This document shows positions 1 through 12,261 of a stretch of 64,000 nucleotides of DNA, in pieces (within the stretch, counting starts at the first letter, position 1; every line of letters begins with the position of its first letter). The notes under the pieces are model-generated. The model searched no databases, was not told the DNA's origin, and worked only from the letters and a program-made list of their open reading frames with translations. Source of the stretch: Hyposmocoma kahamanoa (lineage: Eukaryota > Arthropoda > Insecta > Lepidoptera > Cosmopterigidae); contig NW_020654289.1 in the NCBI RefSeq assembly GCF_003589595.1, positions 6,203,692-6,267,691 on the forward strand, written 5' to 3'. Made by a program: the position numbers and the translations under genes.

Positions 1-243
1 TTTTTTGTGTTTCATATAGTGTTGATCTTTATCAATTTACGTTCTATGTTAGTGAATATCATAACACCTGGGTCTTACGTAGTATTAGGTAAAAACGTTC
101 GTTATATTATGTATATAAACATGTAATATTCTGCGTAATATAAATTACCTGAACCGAAAACAAATAAACGATGCTTGCCTGTCTGTTTCAAATCAGCTTG
201 TCTGTTTTCAAAGCGATTTTAATTCCTTGACGTATACCAAGTA
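1..243. other. AT-rich flank, nothing recognised
   Basis: No ORF, repeat family or signal identified. Confidence 0.5.
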
Positions 244-760
244 GCATTAGAGCTCCTTGTGAAGGAGTTCGTCCAGAGAAGTATTGCCACCTTACCTATT
301 TCTGCCGCCAAGTAGGTAATAATAATAATAATAATAATAACGCACACATTCAACATAGCTCCGCACTAGGGAAACCCTGTGTCGCGGGTGCCATGGACAC
401 ACACATAGACAACCACAAATTACACCTAAACTCACGAGAGAAATAAATGTAGGTCATACAAATATTTCTCCCGGCCCGGGAATCGAACCTGGGACCTCTG
501 AGTGGCAGTCCGGCATGGTAACCGTTCGGCCACCGAGGCAGTTTATTACCGAGAAGTAATGTGACCATTATTGCGTTCCAGTTTCTAATTGTGTAGCTTT
601 ACACACGCGCGCGATTTTAAGCAAAGCGCGCGTGTGCAGCGCTGCTGGAAGTCGCTAGGTGTAAACCACTCTAAGGGTGCTGGTGAAATTACGGTCACAT
701 GGTACTTGACATAGATAAGGCGGCAGTACTATTCTGGACGAACTTCACAAGGAGCTCATA
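244..760 (+). repeat. Family B copy, broken by a SINE and a small foldback
   Basis: Family B consensus, read + as GCAGTAGAGCTCCTTGTGAA ... GTCACTTGGTATTATAAAA, is about 300 bp, has no obvious terminal inverted repeats, and carries an internal palindrome around AGTAATGTTAACATTACT. Class is unresolved (SINE-like or Helitron-like). Here the 5' part (244-317) is split from the middle (546-578) by a family A SINE. A roughly 95-bp GC-rich insert with an 11-bp inverted repeat (602-612 with 626-636) splits it again before 671-711. An oppositely oriented B end follows (717-760). Confidence 0.75.
318..541 (-). repeat. Family A tRNA-derived SINE, copy 1
   Basis: On the minus strand it starts CTGCCTCGGTGGCCGAACGG (A-box-like), then GGTTCGATTCC (perfect pol III B box), then a unique body ending ...GGGAAACCC...GCGGGGCTATG, and an (ATT)n tail seen at 318-340. 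This is full length, about 220 bp. A and B boxes plus a simple-repeat tail define a tRNA-derived SINE. Confidence 0.9.
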
Positions 761-1249
761 ATATACAGCATAGTCGAGTATTTAGTACTTATTGGGACAC
801 CAGAAGTCGCGACGAGTACCAAATAGCAATTGTTGTAACTTATTTTGTTTTACATAAACAAAGTGCAATTTATCAAAGCTACTCTAATTTCTAGTGATAA
901 CAAACGAATCAACTAGGTGGCGATTATTGCACATATTTTTATTGATAGTGCCGGCTATTCTTTTATTTATTTTAGGAGCGTCATCTACCGCGTAGCATAA
1001 GCGTTGATTTATAAATTAGTTTATAACACACAATGCCGTCTATTGACACGCATATTTGTCAAAGTACAGAAAATAATTTTAGAAAATAATGAAAGACGAA
1101 TTAATTGATATCCACGGTCATTTACATAATCTAAACTACTTCCAGGCTATTCAGATCATCGTGACCAATCTCAATAAGAGATGGATTTTTTACCTTTTTC
1201 GGAGTTACAGTATGGAGATTAGAAGATCGTTTTGAGTAATTGGTCCGTG
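761..1249. other. No gene seen
   Basis: AT-rich, no ORF over 60 codons, no repeat match found. Confidence 0.5.
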
Positions 1250-1709
1250 CATCGAGTATATAACCAGAAATAGAGACGAAATAAGGGCCATCTATCATAT
1301 ATCACTTTTAAATATCAACTCTCGTTGGCACTGAACTCACGAATTAGAAAGCTGAAATAGTACAGCGCTAACGACTGACCTGTGTGTACGTCTTCGTATA
1401 TTCCAAAAAGATTCTGTATTTATTGTAATAAAGATAATATCTCTAACAATAGGGGGCTATCTAATTACAAAACAAACAGAATCACATTTCAATTTAAGTA
1501 TTAAATATGAAATTTGTAAATTTTCGTCCATTATAGCAAAGCTCAAGTTAAACTAGTCGATTTCAAGTGAAACAATTGACGACACTCGTCAATTGTTTCG
1601 AATTCGATCTGGCCAATCGGAGCGCAATTGTCACCGTAATGACATGGCAGAATAGTTTTGAAATGAATTAAATGACATTTCGTCTCTATTTCTGGTTATA
1701 TACTCGATG
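1250..1709 (+). mobile_element. Family E non-autonomous DNA transposon (complete copy)
   Basis: The ends are inverted copies of CATCGAGTATATAACCAGAA and about 12 further bases; the left arm starts at 1250 and the right arm ends at 1709. The interior has no ORF and matches 28189-28682 in opposite orientation, including the hairpin region around caattgacgacactcgtcaattg. Short noncoding element with terminal inverted repeats, MITE-like; the autonomous partner is not in the window. Confidence 0.85.
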
Positions 1710-2490
1710 AGTCCAGGGCACTATCACTACCCAAGGCGTGTCAACTTTGCGCAGAGCATCATAGAGATGTTTTATTGATAAGTCTTCGTTGGGGAATGTC
1801 GAATTGTGGTATTTATTTGCGTTCTCTGCCAGCTTAAAAGAACTTCGATGGGCATACTTTACAATTAATATTACCGATAGTTTCGATCACTACACCCCCA
1901 ATCGTCTGGTTTTATATTGAGAACGCTCTTTCAGTACCAGGATAACTGAAGTAACTCTGAACTGAAATCAGCGTCCCATCCTGTTTTGGGTGTTGACATT
2001 ATTTGAGTGGATACTTTTATCATATATAAAACCACAGCCGCACACATGGCATAAATTTATTATTTTTATTTAATCATTTAATGCACTGGAAAACAGAAAT
2101 GAAATTTTTGAAAATACAGGACACGATAATTACAATAACGGGTTTAAGTGCACAACAACACAATTTACTCTAAAGGTGTTGAATTTAATGTTTGCTTTGT
2201 AGTTATTAGGTATCTATTATTAAGATTCCATTTTTACTTCGCAGCACATTTAAACTGGAAGTCTCAACCTTGTGTAAAAACAACTTAAAAAAAGCAGTAT
2301 AAACTTTTTTTTTAATCTCATTATTTTGTTATTTCATTTTATGTTTTTTTTTAAATTTAGCTTTATCGTTTTTTTTGTCTTTCTTGCTGTGTATTTTAGT
2401 GTTGTGGTGTAGTAAATGCTTTATATTCTAAATAAAAATAAAAGACCTTTTCTTTTAAGAAATACTTAACTTTTAAGTTTTCATAAAAAA
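1710..2490. other. AT-rich DNA without recognised features
   Basis: Long T and A runs; no coding evidence. Confidence 0.5.
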
Positions 2491-2803
2491 AAGCCGACTT
2501 CAAAAGTTTGCTTGTCCGTTTTCGCTGTGCCTTATTTTCATGAGAATTCCATCTATGTGCCAAGTGTTATAGAAATCGATTAACGAAAGTGCGTGGAATT
2601 CAACAAATTGAACTCATTTCCATTCCATTGCCATTCTTATAGGTGGAATATTTCTTCAAACTTGAATGGGATTACTACAGAGGGAACCCCTAGCCAACAA
2701 AAAAGAACCATCGAAATCACAAATAAATGTCGGAGTAATCGTGTAACACACACTCAAAATAAAATACGGACGAATTGAGAATTTCATCATTTTGAAGTCG
2801 GTT
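2491..2803 (+). repeat. Family K repeat, copy 1
   Basis: Bounded by GCCGACTTCAAAA and TTTTGAAGTCGGTT as inverted ends. The interior has the shared blocks of this family (ATTCCATCTATGTGCCAAGTG, CCAACAAAAAAGA, ATTGAGAA). Confidence 0.75.
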
Positions 2804-3249
2804 AAAAAAACTCCACGAAAATAGTAAGGTTGATTTCCTATATTGACAAAAATATTTAAAATATAGAACGGAACAGTGAGTCCGTTTTGTCAATTTTATA
2901 AATACCACCTTACGAGCGCCACACACAGAGCGCGACGCAGTTTCTATTTATTCGTTATTATCTCGGAAGATGTAGGTACAGATGAATACGATGTATTATA
3001 TTATGGTAGAGAGAGTGACACTTGCTTATGCCCGTAGCTAATGTAAGGTCATGCTCTTGGCTTTAATTGGTCACACCGTACAACTGACATTGTACGTACA
3101 AATCAGTGCGGAGAGAAGAGAAAAGTGTAAGAATTAAAATAGATGACACTCTAAATATAGAACAAAATCTTATACATATGATCTAAAGTTTAAATTACGG
3201 TTAGAATTTTTCTCGATAATTTTCGTGATAATAATTATACAATAATTTA
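2804..3249. other. No gene seen
   Basis: No ORF with coding character and no repeat match found. Confidence 0.45.
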
Positions 3250-3545
3250 GCAGCAGTAGAGCTCGTTGTGAAAGAGTTCGTATAGGGAAGTACTGCCACC
3301 TCACCAATTGCTGCCGCCAAGCAGTAATGTTAGCATTACTGCGTTCCGGTTTTGAAGGGCAAGGGTGCTGGTGAAATTACAGGCACATGGGACTTCTCAA
3401 CTTATGTCTCAGGGTAACGGGCGCAGTGGCAGTGCCCCTCATATCTTTGTGATTTAAAGCTCTGAGTGGCACTGCAACTGTTATGGAGAGGCATGTAGCT
3501 CACAGGCGCACGATTTGTTCGTCCCGTCACTTGGTATTATAAAAA
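3250..3545 (+). repeat. Family B copy, near full length
   Basis: Runs from GCAGTAGAGCTCGTTGTGAA to GTCACTTGGTATTATAAAAA with the AGTAATGTTAGCATTACT palindrome in place. Confidence 0.85.
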
Positions 3546-5937
3546 AAAACAAAGAACTCACAAGTCCAAGGGTCCGTGAACAATTGAACGTGGAACATAG
3601 AGTACAATTCGATCATGGAGACGCGCCTTTAGGATGCCAGGATCGAACACCAATTAGAGCCAACCCCATTAAGGGCCATCAGAAAGGAACGATAGCTTTG
3701 CGTGCTACAATTGCGTAAAAAACGATTACATAAAAATGCTCTCGATTCGTTTTAACGTTCGCAATTACTTGAATGTATGCCACAATTAAGGTGTATTATG
3801 TAAGTTGTCAAAGAGAAAAAGGACGGTGTACATAGACTTGCTGAAATATTGGTTGTTGAAAGATATCTATCAGACTCAATGGACAAATGAAAAATACCAT
3901 TACGATTTGACAGTAAGATCTTTATTTAGGTAATCTTTGTCGTTAAGTATCTTTAACCTACATAAATATTTCGGTGATAGTGCAAATTCGCATATGTAGT
4001 ATTGGTAAAATGTGCGTATCTGTGCACCAAGCCAAATTTCACAGGAAAGGGATTTAACGTTATTATTTTGATATTTCAATGGCTTAACGCACAGTAAGCA
4101 ATTATTTTTGTTGTGTACGGACTGATAATAATAGATTCCCGTAAATAACGCTAATTTAGTTGCCACGATATTTACGCGGAATTGATTTGGCCTCTAAATT
4201 GCCGAAATGGAGACTCCTAATCAAATGCTAGTTACGCGTAATTGTACTTTCCCCGGCGATATGATTTTAAACCTGATTTCGCTAATCAAACTAAATTTAT
4301 TTATTTTGTTATTGCAACATTGAATAATAAGGAAGACACTTATAAACGTGGAATTGAGCTGATCAGACAAGGCTTTAAATCCATGCAGTAAGAACGAAAA
4401 ATTGCCCTTTTCGTTTCCACTCCGCCGATTCGAAACTCATGTCTTTTTCGCTCTTATTATATACTTACATGGGTATAAAACTTTTTCTGACCACCTTAAT
4501 TCGTATCGATAAATGTTGTGACATGAAAAGTAAGACGCAATGAAAAATTAAATATCACAGGTGCAAGTTTCCTCATTGGTATGATGAGAAAAACCAGTAC
4601 GAGTTTAGGAGTTCGTGGTTTGTAATTACCTCGCTCTTATTACACGCGCATAAAGCTTTTTGTTACTAACTTAATGCGATTCCGTATCAATAAATGTGGT
4701 GACTCCCAACTTTTATTACGAGCACCAGCGTGTGTTTATTACATTAAATATGTATACCATATTTAATGGATGTAACTCACAATTTTGACGGAAGAAATTT
4801 ATTTACATAGTTCGATTCCGAGGTTGACGTTCGAATCGACAATTTATTCAGGGAAGAAAAGGATTAAAACTAAACATTTATAAACGTAACAAGGGTGTTT
4901 ACGTAAAAAAAAATTATTTCAATCATTGACATTTCAATCATTAGTTTCAAAAACCGAACACGGAAAGTTTGTCATTTATGGTCCTTGCCAGTGAGCATGT
5001 ACAATAATCATTGGTGGCAATTACTTCCCGGCCAAGCCTGCAAAGTAAGTATGAAAATTCACTGTCCACTTCTCTAAACTTTTAAATCTGTGAAATCTAC
5101 CTACTAATAATGAACTACGTAAAAAGGCAAAAGAAAAACTCATGCAGCCAACTGCCAAGTGTTCGTAATTGCGAGAATTAAAAGTACCTACCTGCTTATT
5201 TTTTTAAATATTAAAAAAAAATTGGCGGTAAAATAAAATGCTTTGGTATTATTCTTCTTTATTTTATTATTAGTCTTTTTGGCCTTTTTTCTATGTCCTT
5301 CGCGAAAATAAGTTCTAGTGAGGAGTGCGTGAAAATAAATATTTATGGATACACAATAAGCCGCAACATCAGAAATTCAGCAGATTACTAGTAAATGTGC
5401 CTGGAAAAACTCTGTCAAATATTACTTTTAATTTTAATTAACATTTTTTTAACTTTTTTATTATACATCTTCTCTTCAGTCTTCTGTTATTTCCTCGTAT
5501 TGTTTAAGAAAATTACTATATAAGCCTCGGCGGGAACGGGGATTGCTCGACTCGTATTAATAACTCATACGCGTCCAGCAATCCCTTACTTCCCGGACTC
5601 TGTAATAATGTTCTATATTGACGAATAACGACGCTTTGAGTGTACAGGCCTATTTTTAAAATACTAACAACAACCTTACAGGACTTACTAACATCATAAA
5701 CAACAACTTTTGTCCCATGATTTTTTACAAATCATAATAAATTTACCAAAAATTTACTATTAAATTTTCGTTAACAACGCTTCCCGCGTGCTGTCTTTTG
5801 CTACCGCACAGTTATTAAAGCTTAGAGTGACCTAAATGAGTATGTTTAATTTTGTACGAAAGTAAAATCTGATTAATTATTAAGTCACGGAAAAAACATG
5901 GTTGTTTAAAATGTTAGTAATATGGTTTTTTTATGAC
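3546..5937. other. 2.4 kb without gene; diverged local duplication
   Basis: Two related blocks, about 4440-4525 and 4625-4703, share CGCTCTTATTA..., ...AAAGCTTTTTGTTA-like sequence and ATAAATG-TGGTGAC ends. Nothing else is recognisable. Confidence 0.45.
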
Positions 5938-6115
5938 ATTAAGTGACGGGACGAACAAGTTGTACACCTGATGGTAAGCTGACACCTGTCCATAACAATT
6001 GTAGCACCACTCAGAGCTTTAAACCGCAAAGATTTGATGGGCATTGCCACTGCCACTCCCTGAGACGTAAGTTGAGAACTCCCATGTGCCTGTAATTTAA
6101 CATTACCCGTATAAC
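5938..6115 (-). repeat. Family B copy, truncated
   Basis: Starts AAGTGACGGGACGAACAAG and is lost after CATGTGCCTGTAATTTAAC. Confidence 0.8.
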
Positions 6116-6844
6116 TGTTACATCTTCTTGTTGGAACTCTATATTATTATAACAATGTTGTATTTCTCTTCCATTTTCTCTTCCAGCAGGTTGTCCTTTT
6201 AAACATTTCTATTTCATGTTTTGTTGTGACCTATTTAGACTTCGAACTTTGATTAATCTTCTGTCTTCATGTAAAAAATAAAATATACAACTAAAGAGCT
6301 CAATAAAGGGAAAGTACAGTACCTATTCTGGGCCAACCGCAAGAAATGGCCGATCTAATAAGGAAGCGACGATTTGTCCGCGCTTGCGCAACCGACGACG
6401 CCACTTACACGATCCAGACGACATTTTCATTAGACGCGAGTGCTTATAGACACAATGGATTGTGTCTCTTTTATACTGTTTTGTCTAGTCTTCGGAGGAA
6501 ATTGCAAAATTGCTCATATCGTTTACAGTCTGTTAAAGTCGCGAATAATATACCATATACGGTAGCATGATTACACGTTTTCCATTTCTATACTAAATAA
6601 ACTACATTTTAGTCGTATTTGATTATGAAGGACTTTCAAGAAGCGAAATTTCTACACTAATAGTCGCATCTTTTCTTTTCAAAAATAATGGCCCAAATCA
6701 AAAGCCTTAATTTTTTTCTTATTGCAGAGTTATATTCAGAATATACAGTGTTCGACTTATCGGAACATACCCTAACGATGCATAGCAGAAATAACATCAA
6801 ACAATTTCAATATTTTAAAACTGGGTTATGGTTTTAAGGCTTTC
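6116..6844. other. No gene supported
   Basis: A 74-codon ORF at 6346-6570 lacks homology I can recognise and has no splice context. CpG-bearing sequence around 6370-6440 is slightly richer in GC than its surroundings. Confidence 0.4.
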
Positions 6845-7212
6845 GTGGTCATTCACTAAGTGATTGTCACTAATTTCAGGCTTCTTACCAAGGTATGACT
6901 TCTTTTTATTTTTCCGATATTTCGGACTGGACGGCGGCAGATGACGGCTTTAAGAGCAGACATATCTGTCTACCCTCTTGTGCTGTCGACGACTACTACC
7001 TTCACCGCGATTTGTTGTGGCGTTACCATTGTCACTCACTTTTTTCACACAAACCACACTCGCTGTATCCACACGCGAAACTGAACTCGACGTGTTTTTG
7101 TTTTTATTAGGTACTGCACGCACTAAGAACCGAATTCCATGCACTGGATAGTTTAAAACCATCATCAATCATAAGAGTCCTGAAATTAGTGATAATCATT
7201 TAGGGTTATGGT
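6845..7212. mobile_element. Family N TIR element with internal GC-richer segment
   Basis: Inverted ends: CACTAAGTGATTGTCACTAA and on to about 6887, against 7172-7203. The interior on the minus strand is open for 72 codons (6950-7168), Ser/Arg-rich with no known domain. A fragment of the same end appears at 61625-61655 (ATACTAGTGATAATCATTAA). Confidence 0.65.
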
Positions 7213-7257
7213 GTTTTATGATATCTCAAAAAAATATTTTGTCACTTAACCGCGATT

Positions 7258-7520
7258 TTGTTAGCGGATGGCAGTGATGGTAAGCGACACACCTGTCCAT
7301 AACAGTTGCAGTACGACTCAGAGCTTTAAATCACAAAGATCACTGCCAAAGGCACTGTCACTGCGCCTAACACCCTGAGACGTAAGTTGACAAGTCCCAT
7401 GTGCCTGTAATTTAACCCGCACCCTCAAAACCGGAACGCATTACTACTTGACGGCAGAAGTAGGTGAGGTGGCAGTACTTACGTCCTTGGCAAATTCTTT
7501 CACAAGGAGCTCTAATGCTA
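7258..7520 (-). repeat. Family B copy
   Basis: From GATGGTAAGCGACACACCTG to TTCACAAGGAGCTCTAATGC. Confidence 0.85.
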
Positions 7521-7754
7521 TTATAATATATTTATAATAAATAATAAATTTCAGTCACAATTGTTAGTTACGTACGTTGACCGTAAAAAGTTACGCACGT
7601 TAATATTTCATGTAACATGTTGGTATGTAAATATAAAATCATTGCAAAAAATCAACTTATTTTATGTAGCAAATTATAATAAATAGTTTAGTTTAGTTAT
7701 TATAAGTTAAAATTTTAGAGAATTTGCACAATAACATTGGTGAGATTTGTTTTA

Positions 7755-7862
7755 AATGTGAAGGGTGTTGGTGAAATTACAGGCACATGGGACTTGTCAC
7801 CTTATGTCTCAAGGTGACGGACGCAGTGGCAGTTCGTCCAATTAGTTGGTATCATAAAAAAT
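7755..7862 (+). repeat. Family B copy, internally deleted
   Basis: Keeps GGTGTTGGTGAAATTACAGG to CGCAGTGGCAG, then jumps to TTCGTCC...TTGGTATCATAAAAAA. Confidence 0.75.
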
Positions 7863-8132
7863 ATACTTAACATGAAATTCTAAATCGGACACTGTAAATA
7901 ACTTTTTTGTCAATATTATCAGTCCATTAGTGCTAAAGGGGCGTTGATGTAAATCGCCTTCGACATGCAGGTATAATAATGATGTTACATTCACTATCAA
8001 AGTAATTGTTAAAAATATACTAACAAAAAAAAAATTGTTTGAACATGCATAATTGAATATAAACAGACCCAAGCTACCATCCTTATCAAAACTAACGTGA
8101 TCGACATTTTTAGCGAAATTGTGTTATTAACA

Positions 8133-8878
8133 TATCGCACTGCTATTACAATAGTGTTGTAACTCAAAATACACATTTAAAAAAAAATTCAATATTGTAC
8201 CATTACTGAACGTGAAATTTGAATTTGTGTACGTCAATAAAACCGTCGTTAGAATATTGTAAGAAACCATAAAAAGGTACCTGAATATTTGAATATTATG
8301 GTAGTAAGACAACGTGAAAATCAATAAACTTTGTATTTAAAGATTTAATTTACTTAACTTAAAATGAGCCAAACGTTACCTTACGTGAGCCAATTTTGCA
8401 CAAAACAGTCCTTACAAAAATATGAAATTATTTTTTATTTTTAAATGCGTAAACTTGGAAAATATGAAAGTAAACTTTATTTTACACATAAGTTTAATAT
8501 TATTTTTTATAATATCTAGTGACGGTACGAACAAGTCGTGCGCCTGATGGTAAGCTACACGCCTGTCGATAACAGTTGCAGTGCCACTCAGAGCTTAAAA
8601 TCGCAAAGATATGAGGGGCACTGCCACTGCGCCCGTCACCCTCCTGAGACATAAGTTGACAAGTCCCATATGCCTGTAATTTCACCAGCACCCTTACCCT
8701 TCATAACCGGAACAGAGTAATGTTAACATTACTGGTTGGCGGCAGAAATAGGTAACGTAATTCTTTCACTGGAAGCATTGACTTACAAAGAAGTGAGTAA
8801 TTGGTTTCATCTATTCTGAAAAAAATACACTTTTTGAGTTAATACACTATTGTATTATCAGAGCGGTATCCGGGAATC
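8133..8878 (+). mobile_element. Family L TIR element, split by a family B copy
   Basis: Left end TATCGCACTGCTATTACAAT and right end (inverted) TACCGCTCTGATAATACAAT agree in most positions over about 28 bp. Related copies are at 20450-20707 and 61762-62165. A family B repeat sits inside at 8508-8776, so B inserted after L. Confidence 0.75.
8508..8776 (-). repeat. Family B copy nested in family L
   Basis: Starts AGTGACGGTACGAACAAGTC and ends near CTTTCACTGGAAGC. Confidence 0.85.
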
Positions 8879-8999
8879 AATAAAACGAGATCTACATTTT
8901 ATTGTGAAGCAAAATTAGCGTAACTGATTTTTTTTAGGTGACACTGAAATTTTGGGTGCCAAAATAACGAAAATTTCCGAAATGCATTTTTACTCGTGC

Positions 9000-9190
9000 T
9001 CATAGCCCCGCACTAGGGAAACCTTATACTGCGGGTATAACATAGAATACATACGTTGATAACCATAAATTACACCCAAACTCACGAGAGAAATAAATGT
9101 AGACCGTACAAATATTTCTCCCGGCCGCCCGGGAATCGAACCCGCTCTGCGTGGTAGACCAACATGGTAACCGTTCGGCCATGGAGGCAG
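9000..9190 (-). repeat. Family A SINE, copy 2
   Basis: Both pol III box regions are present (GGTTCGATTCC decayed to GGGTTCGATTCCC reading minus). The simple-repeat tail is missing. Confidence 0.88.
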
Positions 9191-9253
9191 TTAAAAAAAA
9201 TGCGTTATTTCTGACAAGGAGGACAGTATTATCGTAGCCTTGTAAATTTTTCG

Positions 9254-9319
9254 GTTTTGTTTTTTGAATTTTGATTTGTTACATGGTTACAAACAAACCA
9301 AAATTCAAAAAACAAAAAC
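9254..9319. repeat. Near-perfect 25-bp hairpin
   Basis: Arm 9254-9278 (GTTTTGTTTTTTGAATTTTG...) pairs with 9294-9319 with about one mismatch; loop about 15 nt. No element match found. Confidence 0.8.
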
Positions 9320-9561
9320 GATGTAAAATATATTTGAATTGTGGTGTTCCAATTTACGACGGGCCATGTATTTTACTCACTTTTTATTTATTTACTCTGT
9401 GTAAAACCGAAGACTGTGTTATTAGCACAGTCCTCAGATCATGGACCCTTATGACATGCTTTTTTATTTTATCCTGAACTTATTTTTATTATTATTTTTT
9501 TGTTTGAAATGTATGTATTTTGCATGTCAAATAAAGCCGGTTTTATTTTTATTTATTGATT

Positions 9562-9722
9562 TTAACCGACTTGAATTATACACGACAACTCTAACATTTG
9601 TGAACCGATTTTGACGAGTATTTTTGTTGCAAAATACTAAATATTCCACCTCTAAGGGTGGGAAACTATGGGATGAATCCGGTTTCGCGCACTTTCCGGT
9701 AACTGATTTCAATAAATCTTGG
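9562..9722 (-). repeat. Family K repeat, partial
   Basis: TTAACCGACTTG end followed by TTCCACCTCTAAGGGTGG and GGTTTCGCGCACTTTCCGG, all shared with copies near 57.9 and 62.6 kb in opposite orientation. Confidence 0.7.
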
Positions 9723-9776
9723 CTAAAATAAATGTAATTGCATGAACTTTCGAGGTCTTTTTTTTATAAATTATAA

Positions 9777-9920
9777 GTACGCATTTGACCTGCATCTCAC
9801 CCGATGGAAACTGACGATGAGGTCGACGATGGAGCATACATACTTAAATAATACCTATGCTATCTCGCATTGAAAAGGCCCAAGTTATGACGTTCAGGGA
9901 ACAAGTCTGCAGGCAGGAAA
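9777..9920 (+). repeat. Family O repeat, copy 1
   Basis: Block with CACCCGATGGAAACTGACGA, GACGATGGAGCATACATAC and AAAAGGCCCAAGTTATGACG recurs at 24222-24310 and, inverted, at 61385-61530. Class unknown. Confidence 0.65.
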
Positions 9921-10415
9921 TTCCACTCCATAGCCGTTCCATTCCGTTCCGTTTCCATATAAATGTGGAAGTATAACGCTTCGTGCGAATCTTTGGATTT
10001 TTTTTAGTACTCTGTACTGAGTTTATTATTTAACATCACATTTGTTTCCTTTTCAACTTCATTCATTTCACTTTCATAATTCCGTGATCGATGGTCGTGA
10101 AATGAAAAGCTAATTCTTCAAAATATTCTAATATGGTATTCAAGTATTATCACCATTGTGCTGGTGTCTACAGCTGCTTGCTTTTATATTTGTCGCTTTC
10201 CTTTTCTTTGTTACGTTCCGCTTTGTTTTGTAGGTTGAAACATGTAGCATTGCATATTGTACTTTATTAACCCGTTATGAGTACTATAGATATTTTATTT
10301 TTGTAATTTTTTAGAAAAATATATTTTTAAATGATGAAAACACAGCTGCGTATTAGAGACCACCGCGTGCAGACGTTACAGTACGAAAATTCACTGAATG
10401 CATATAAATAAAAAT
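9921..10415. other. No gene seen
   Basis: AT-rich, without recognised features. Confidence 0.45.
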
Positions 10416-10722
10416 TTTAGCAGCAGTAGAGATCGTTGTGAAAGAGTTCGTCCAGGAACATACTGCCATCTTACCTATTTCTGCCGCCAAGCAGTAATGT
10501 TAGCATTACTGTGTTCCGGTTTGGAAGGAAAGGGTACTGATGAAATTACAGACACATGGGACTTGTCAGCTTATGTCTCAGGGTGACGGGCGCAGCGGCA
10601 GTGCCGCTTAGATTTTTACGATTTGAAGCTCTGAGTGGCACTGCTAGAGTTATGGACAGGCGTGTATCTTACCATCAGGCGCACGACTCGTTCGTCCCGT
10701 CACTTGAAATTACAAAAAAATA
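10416..10722 (+). repeat. Family B copy, near full length
   Basis: Starts AGCAGTAGAGATCGTTGTGA, ends CCCGTCACTTGAAATTACAAAA. Confidence 0.87.
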
Positions 10723-10817
10723 TATATTTATTTGCAAAACTGACCCTATTTTAAGTGTACTGTGACTAACCTTTATGGACGAATGTCCGAAATATTTTTT
10801 TTTTCATTTTTTCGGAA

Positions 10818-10995
10818 AAAAATGTTAATTATAATAATAATAATAAAATTTATTTATTTCCACAAATTACAAATAGATACAATAATACACATACAACAAT
10901 TACAATGAAAGTGGAACAGGTAGTAGCAAGTAACGACACTGACTCTTGAACTAGGTAATAACCTGGTTACTAAAAAATTACTCTGATTTTGCTGA
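10818..10995 (-). repeat. LINE 3'-end-like fragment with (ATT)n tail
   Basis: TAATAATAATAATAAAATTT followed by sequence resembling the 3' end of the LINE at 21.2 kb (reading minus). No coding part. Confidence 0.45.
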
Positions 10996-11104
10996 ACAGT
11001 ACAACTGAAAGTAAATAAAATTAAGTTTATTGAATGTCAGGGCATTTTACCACCATGTTATTCAATTATTTTTTGTGAAATTACTCCACTAGTTTGTTAT
11101 AATT

Positions 11105-11235
11105 ATTAATATAAAGATCGAACACTTACAAAAAATTCCTTCAATCCGGCTGGATTCGAACCAACGTCTTCTAGCAAACCGCGTCCGACTCTATGCTAAG
11201 CCACGGAACGAACCAACGGACATTACGAATTTTTC
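11105..11235 (-). repeat. Family J tRNA-like SINE, copy 1
   Basis: Reading minus: ACGTTGGTTCGAATCCAGCC is a B-box; an A-box-like segment lies upstream around 11195-11225. It shares CCGGCTGGATTCGAACCAACG with 49520-49612. Confidence 0.6.
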
Positions 11236-12261
11236 TATGTGCTTGTTGCAGTTCGCAGCTCGTTTTGGTTTTTAACAACTTTCTGCTGTAGCGGCATCTG
11301 TGAGAAATCTATTTCTTCACTGAAACGAAATGATTAAAAAAACCGATTATAGGGGGTCGTAGATTTCATTTTGCTGAGTCGGAATATGTTAAAAACTCTA
11401 TTTCGCCAAAAATGTCGATTACGTTAGTTATCATACAGATGCTACCCGCATTGGTGTTCTAAGAGACGATACGTCATTAGTAATGGTCGGAAAAAGGTCT
11501 TCCATATATACAGATACATGTACAGATATAGCAGCTACAAGGATTTTTGGATTTAAATAAAATATTTTAGAGCACGATCACAACGATTCTAATTTTTAAT
11601 TTTTTAATCAATTTTTTTTCTTAACTTCTGCTAGCAAATGTCGCCGTTCCGTCAATATGCGGTATCTAAAGCTAGAGGGGAACGGAAAGTGACCATTTTC
11701 TTTACCTTTTTATTCAACGTTTTAGTAAAAGGTCAGTTATCTCTATCTTTTTATATGGCAACATTAGAATTGCTTTAAAATCCTACTTCGACTACCTAGG
11801 TCAGTAGTTTTGTCCTACGATGCAGTAAAACCATTTCCTCAATTCGAATTCGAAACTGTAATTAATATTTGGTGGTTTTAACAACTCTATTCTGTCTATC
11901 TGTCCTTGTTAGCTATGTCTGTACATGTATCTATATATATATATATGTGGAACACCTTTTTCCGATCATTGATCATTAGGTACAGAAAATCGACTAATAT
12001 GGGAAATTTACAAAACTCCCAAATGTAATTTTTACAATGACTGATACTGATATTCATTGACGTGTTCCGATAATTATATCGGTCATCAGCAGTATTATAT
12101 CGCACAATGTAATACGATACACGTACGCCCACCGATTCCAATTACGCTAATGTCCATCCTTTGACATTTCATATACACTTTTTAATTTTTAAGTGATATT
12201 CGTTTGTTGGAATGGTTTGGTAATTAATAGGTCTATATTGTATTTCAAACATATTTACTAT
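11236..12261. other. 1 kb without recognised gene
   Basis: Small (AT)n run at 11932-11946; no coding evidence. The 81-codon minus ORF at 11896-12141 is AT-rich noise. Confidence 0.45.

Noticed and set aside
318..541. tRNA gene
   Set aside because: A and B boxes are present but no cloverleaf or anticodon arm; sequence repeats nine times with a SINE body and tail.
350..568. 72-codon ORF
   Set aside because: Entirely within a family A SINE; the same translation pattern (SREFGCNL...) appears in other SINE copies.
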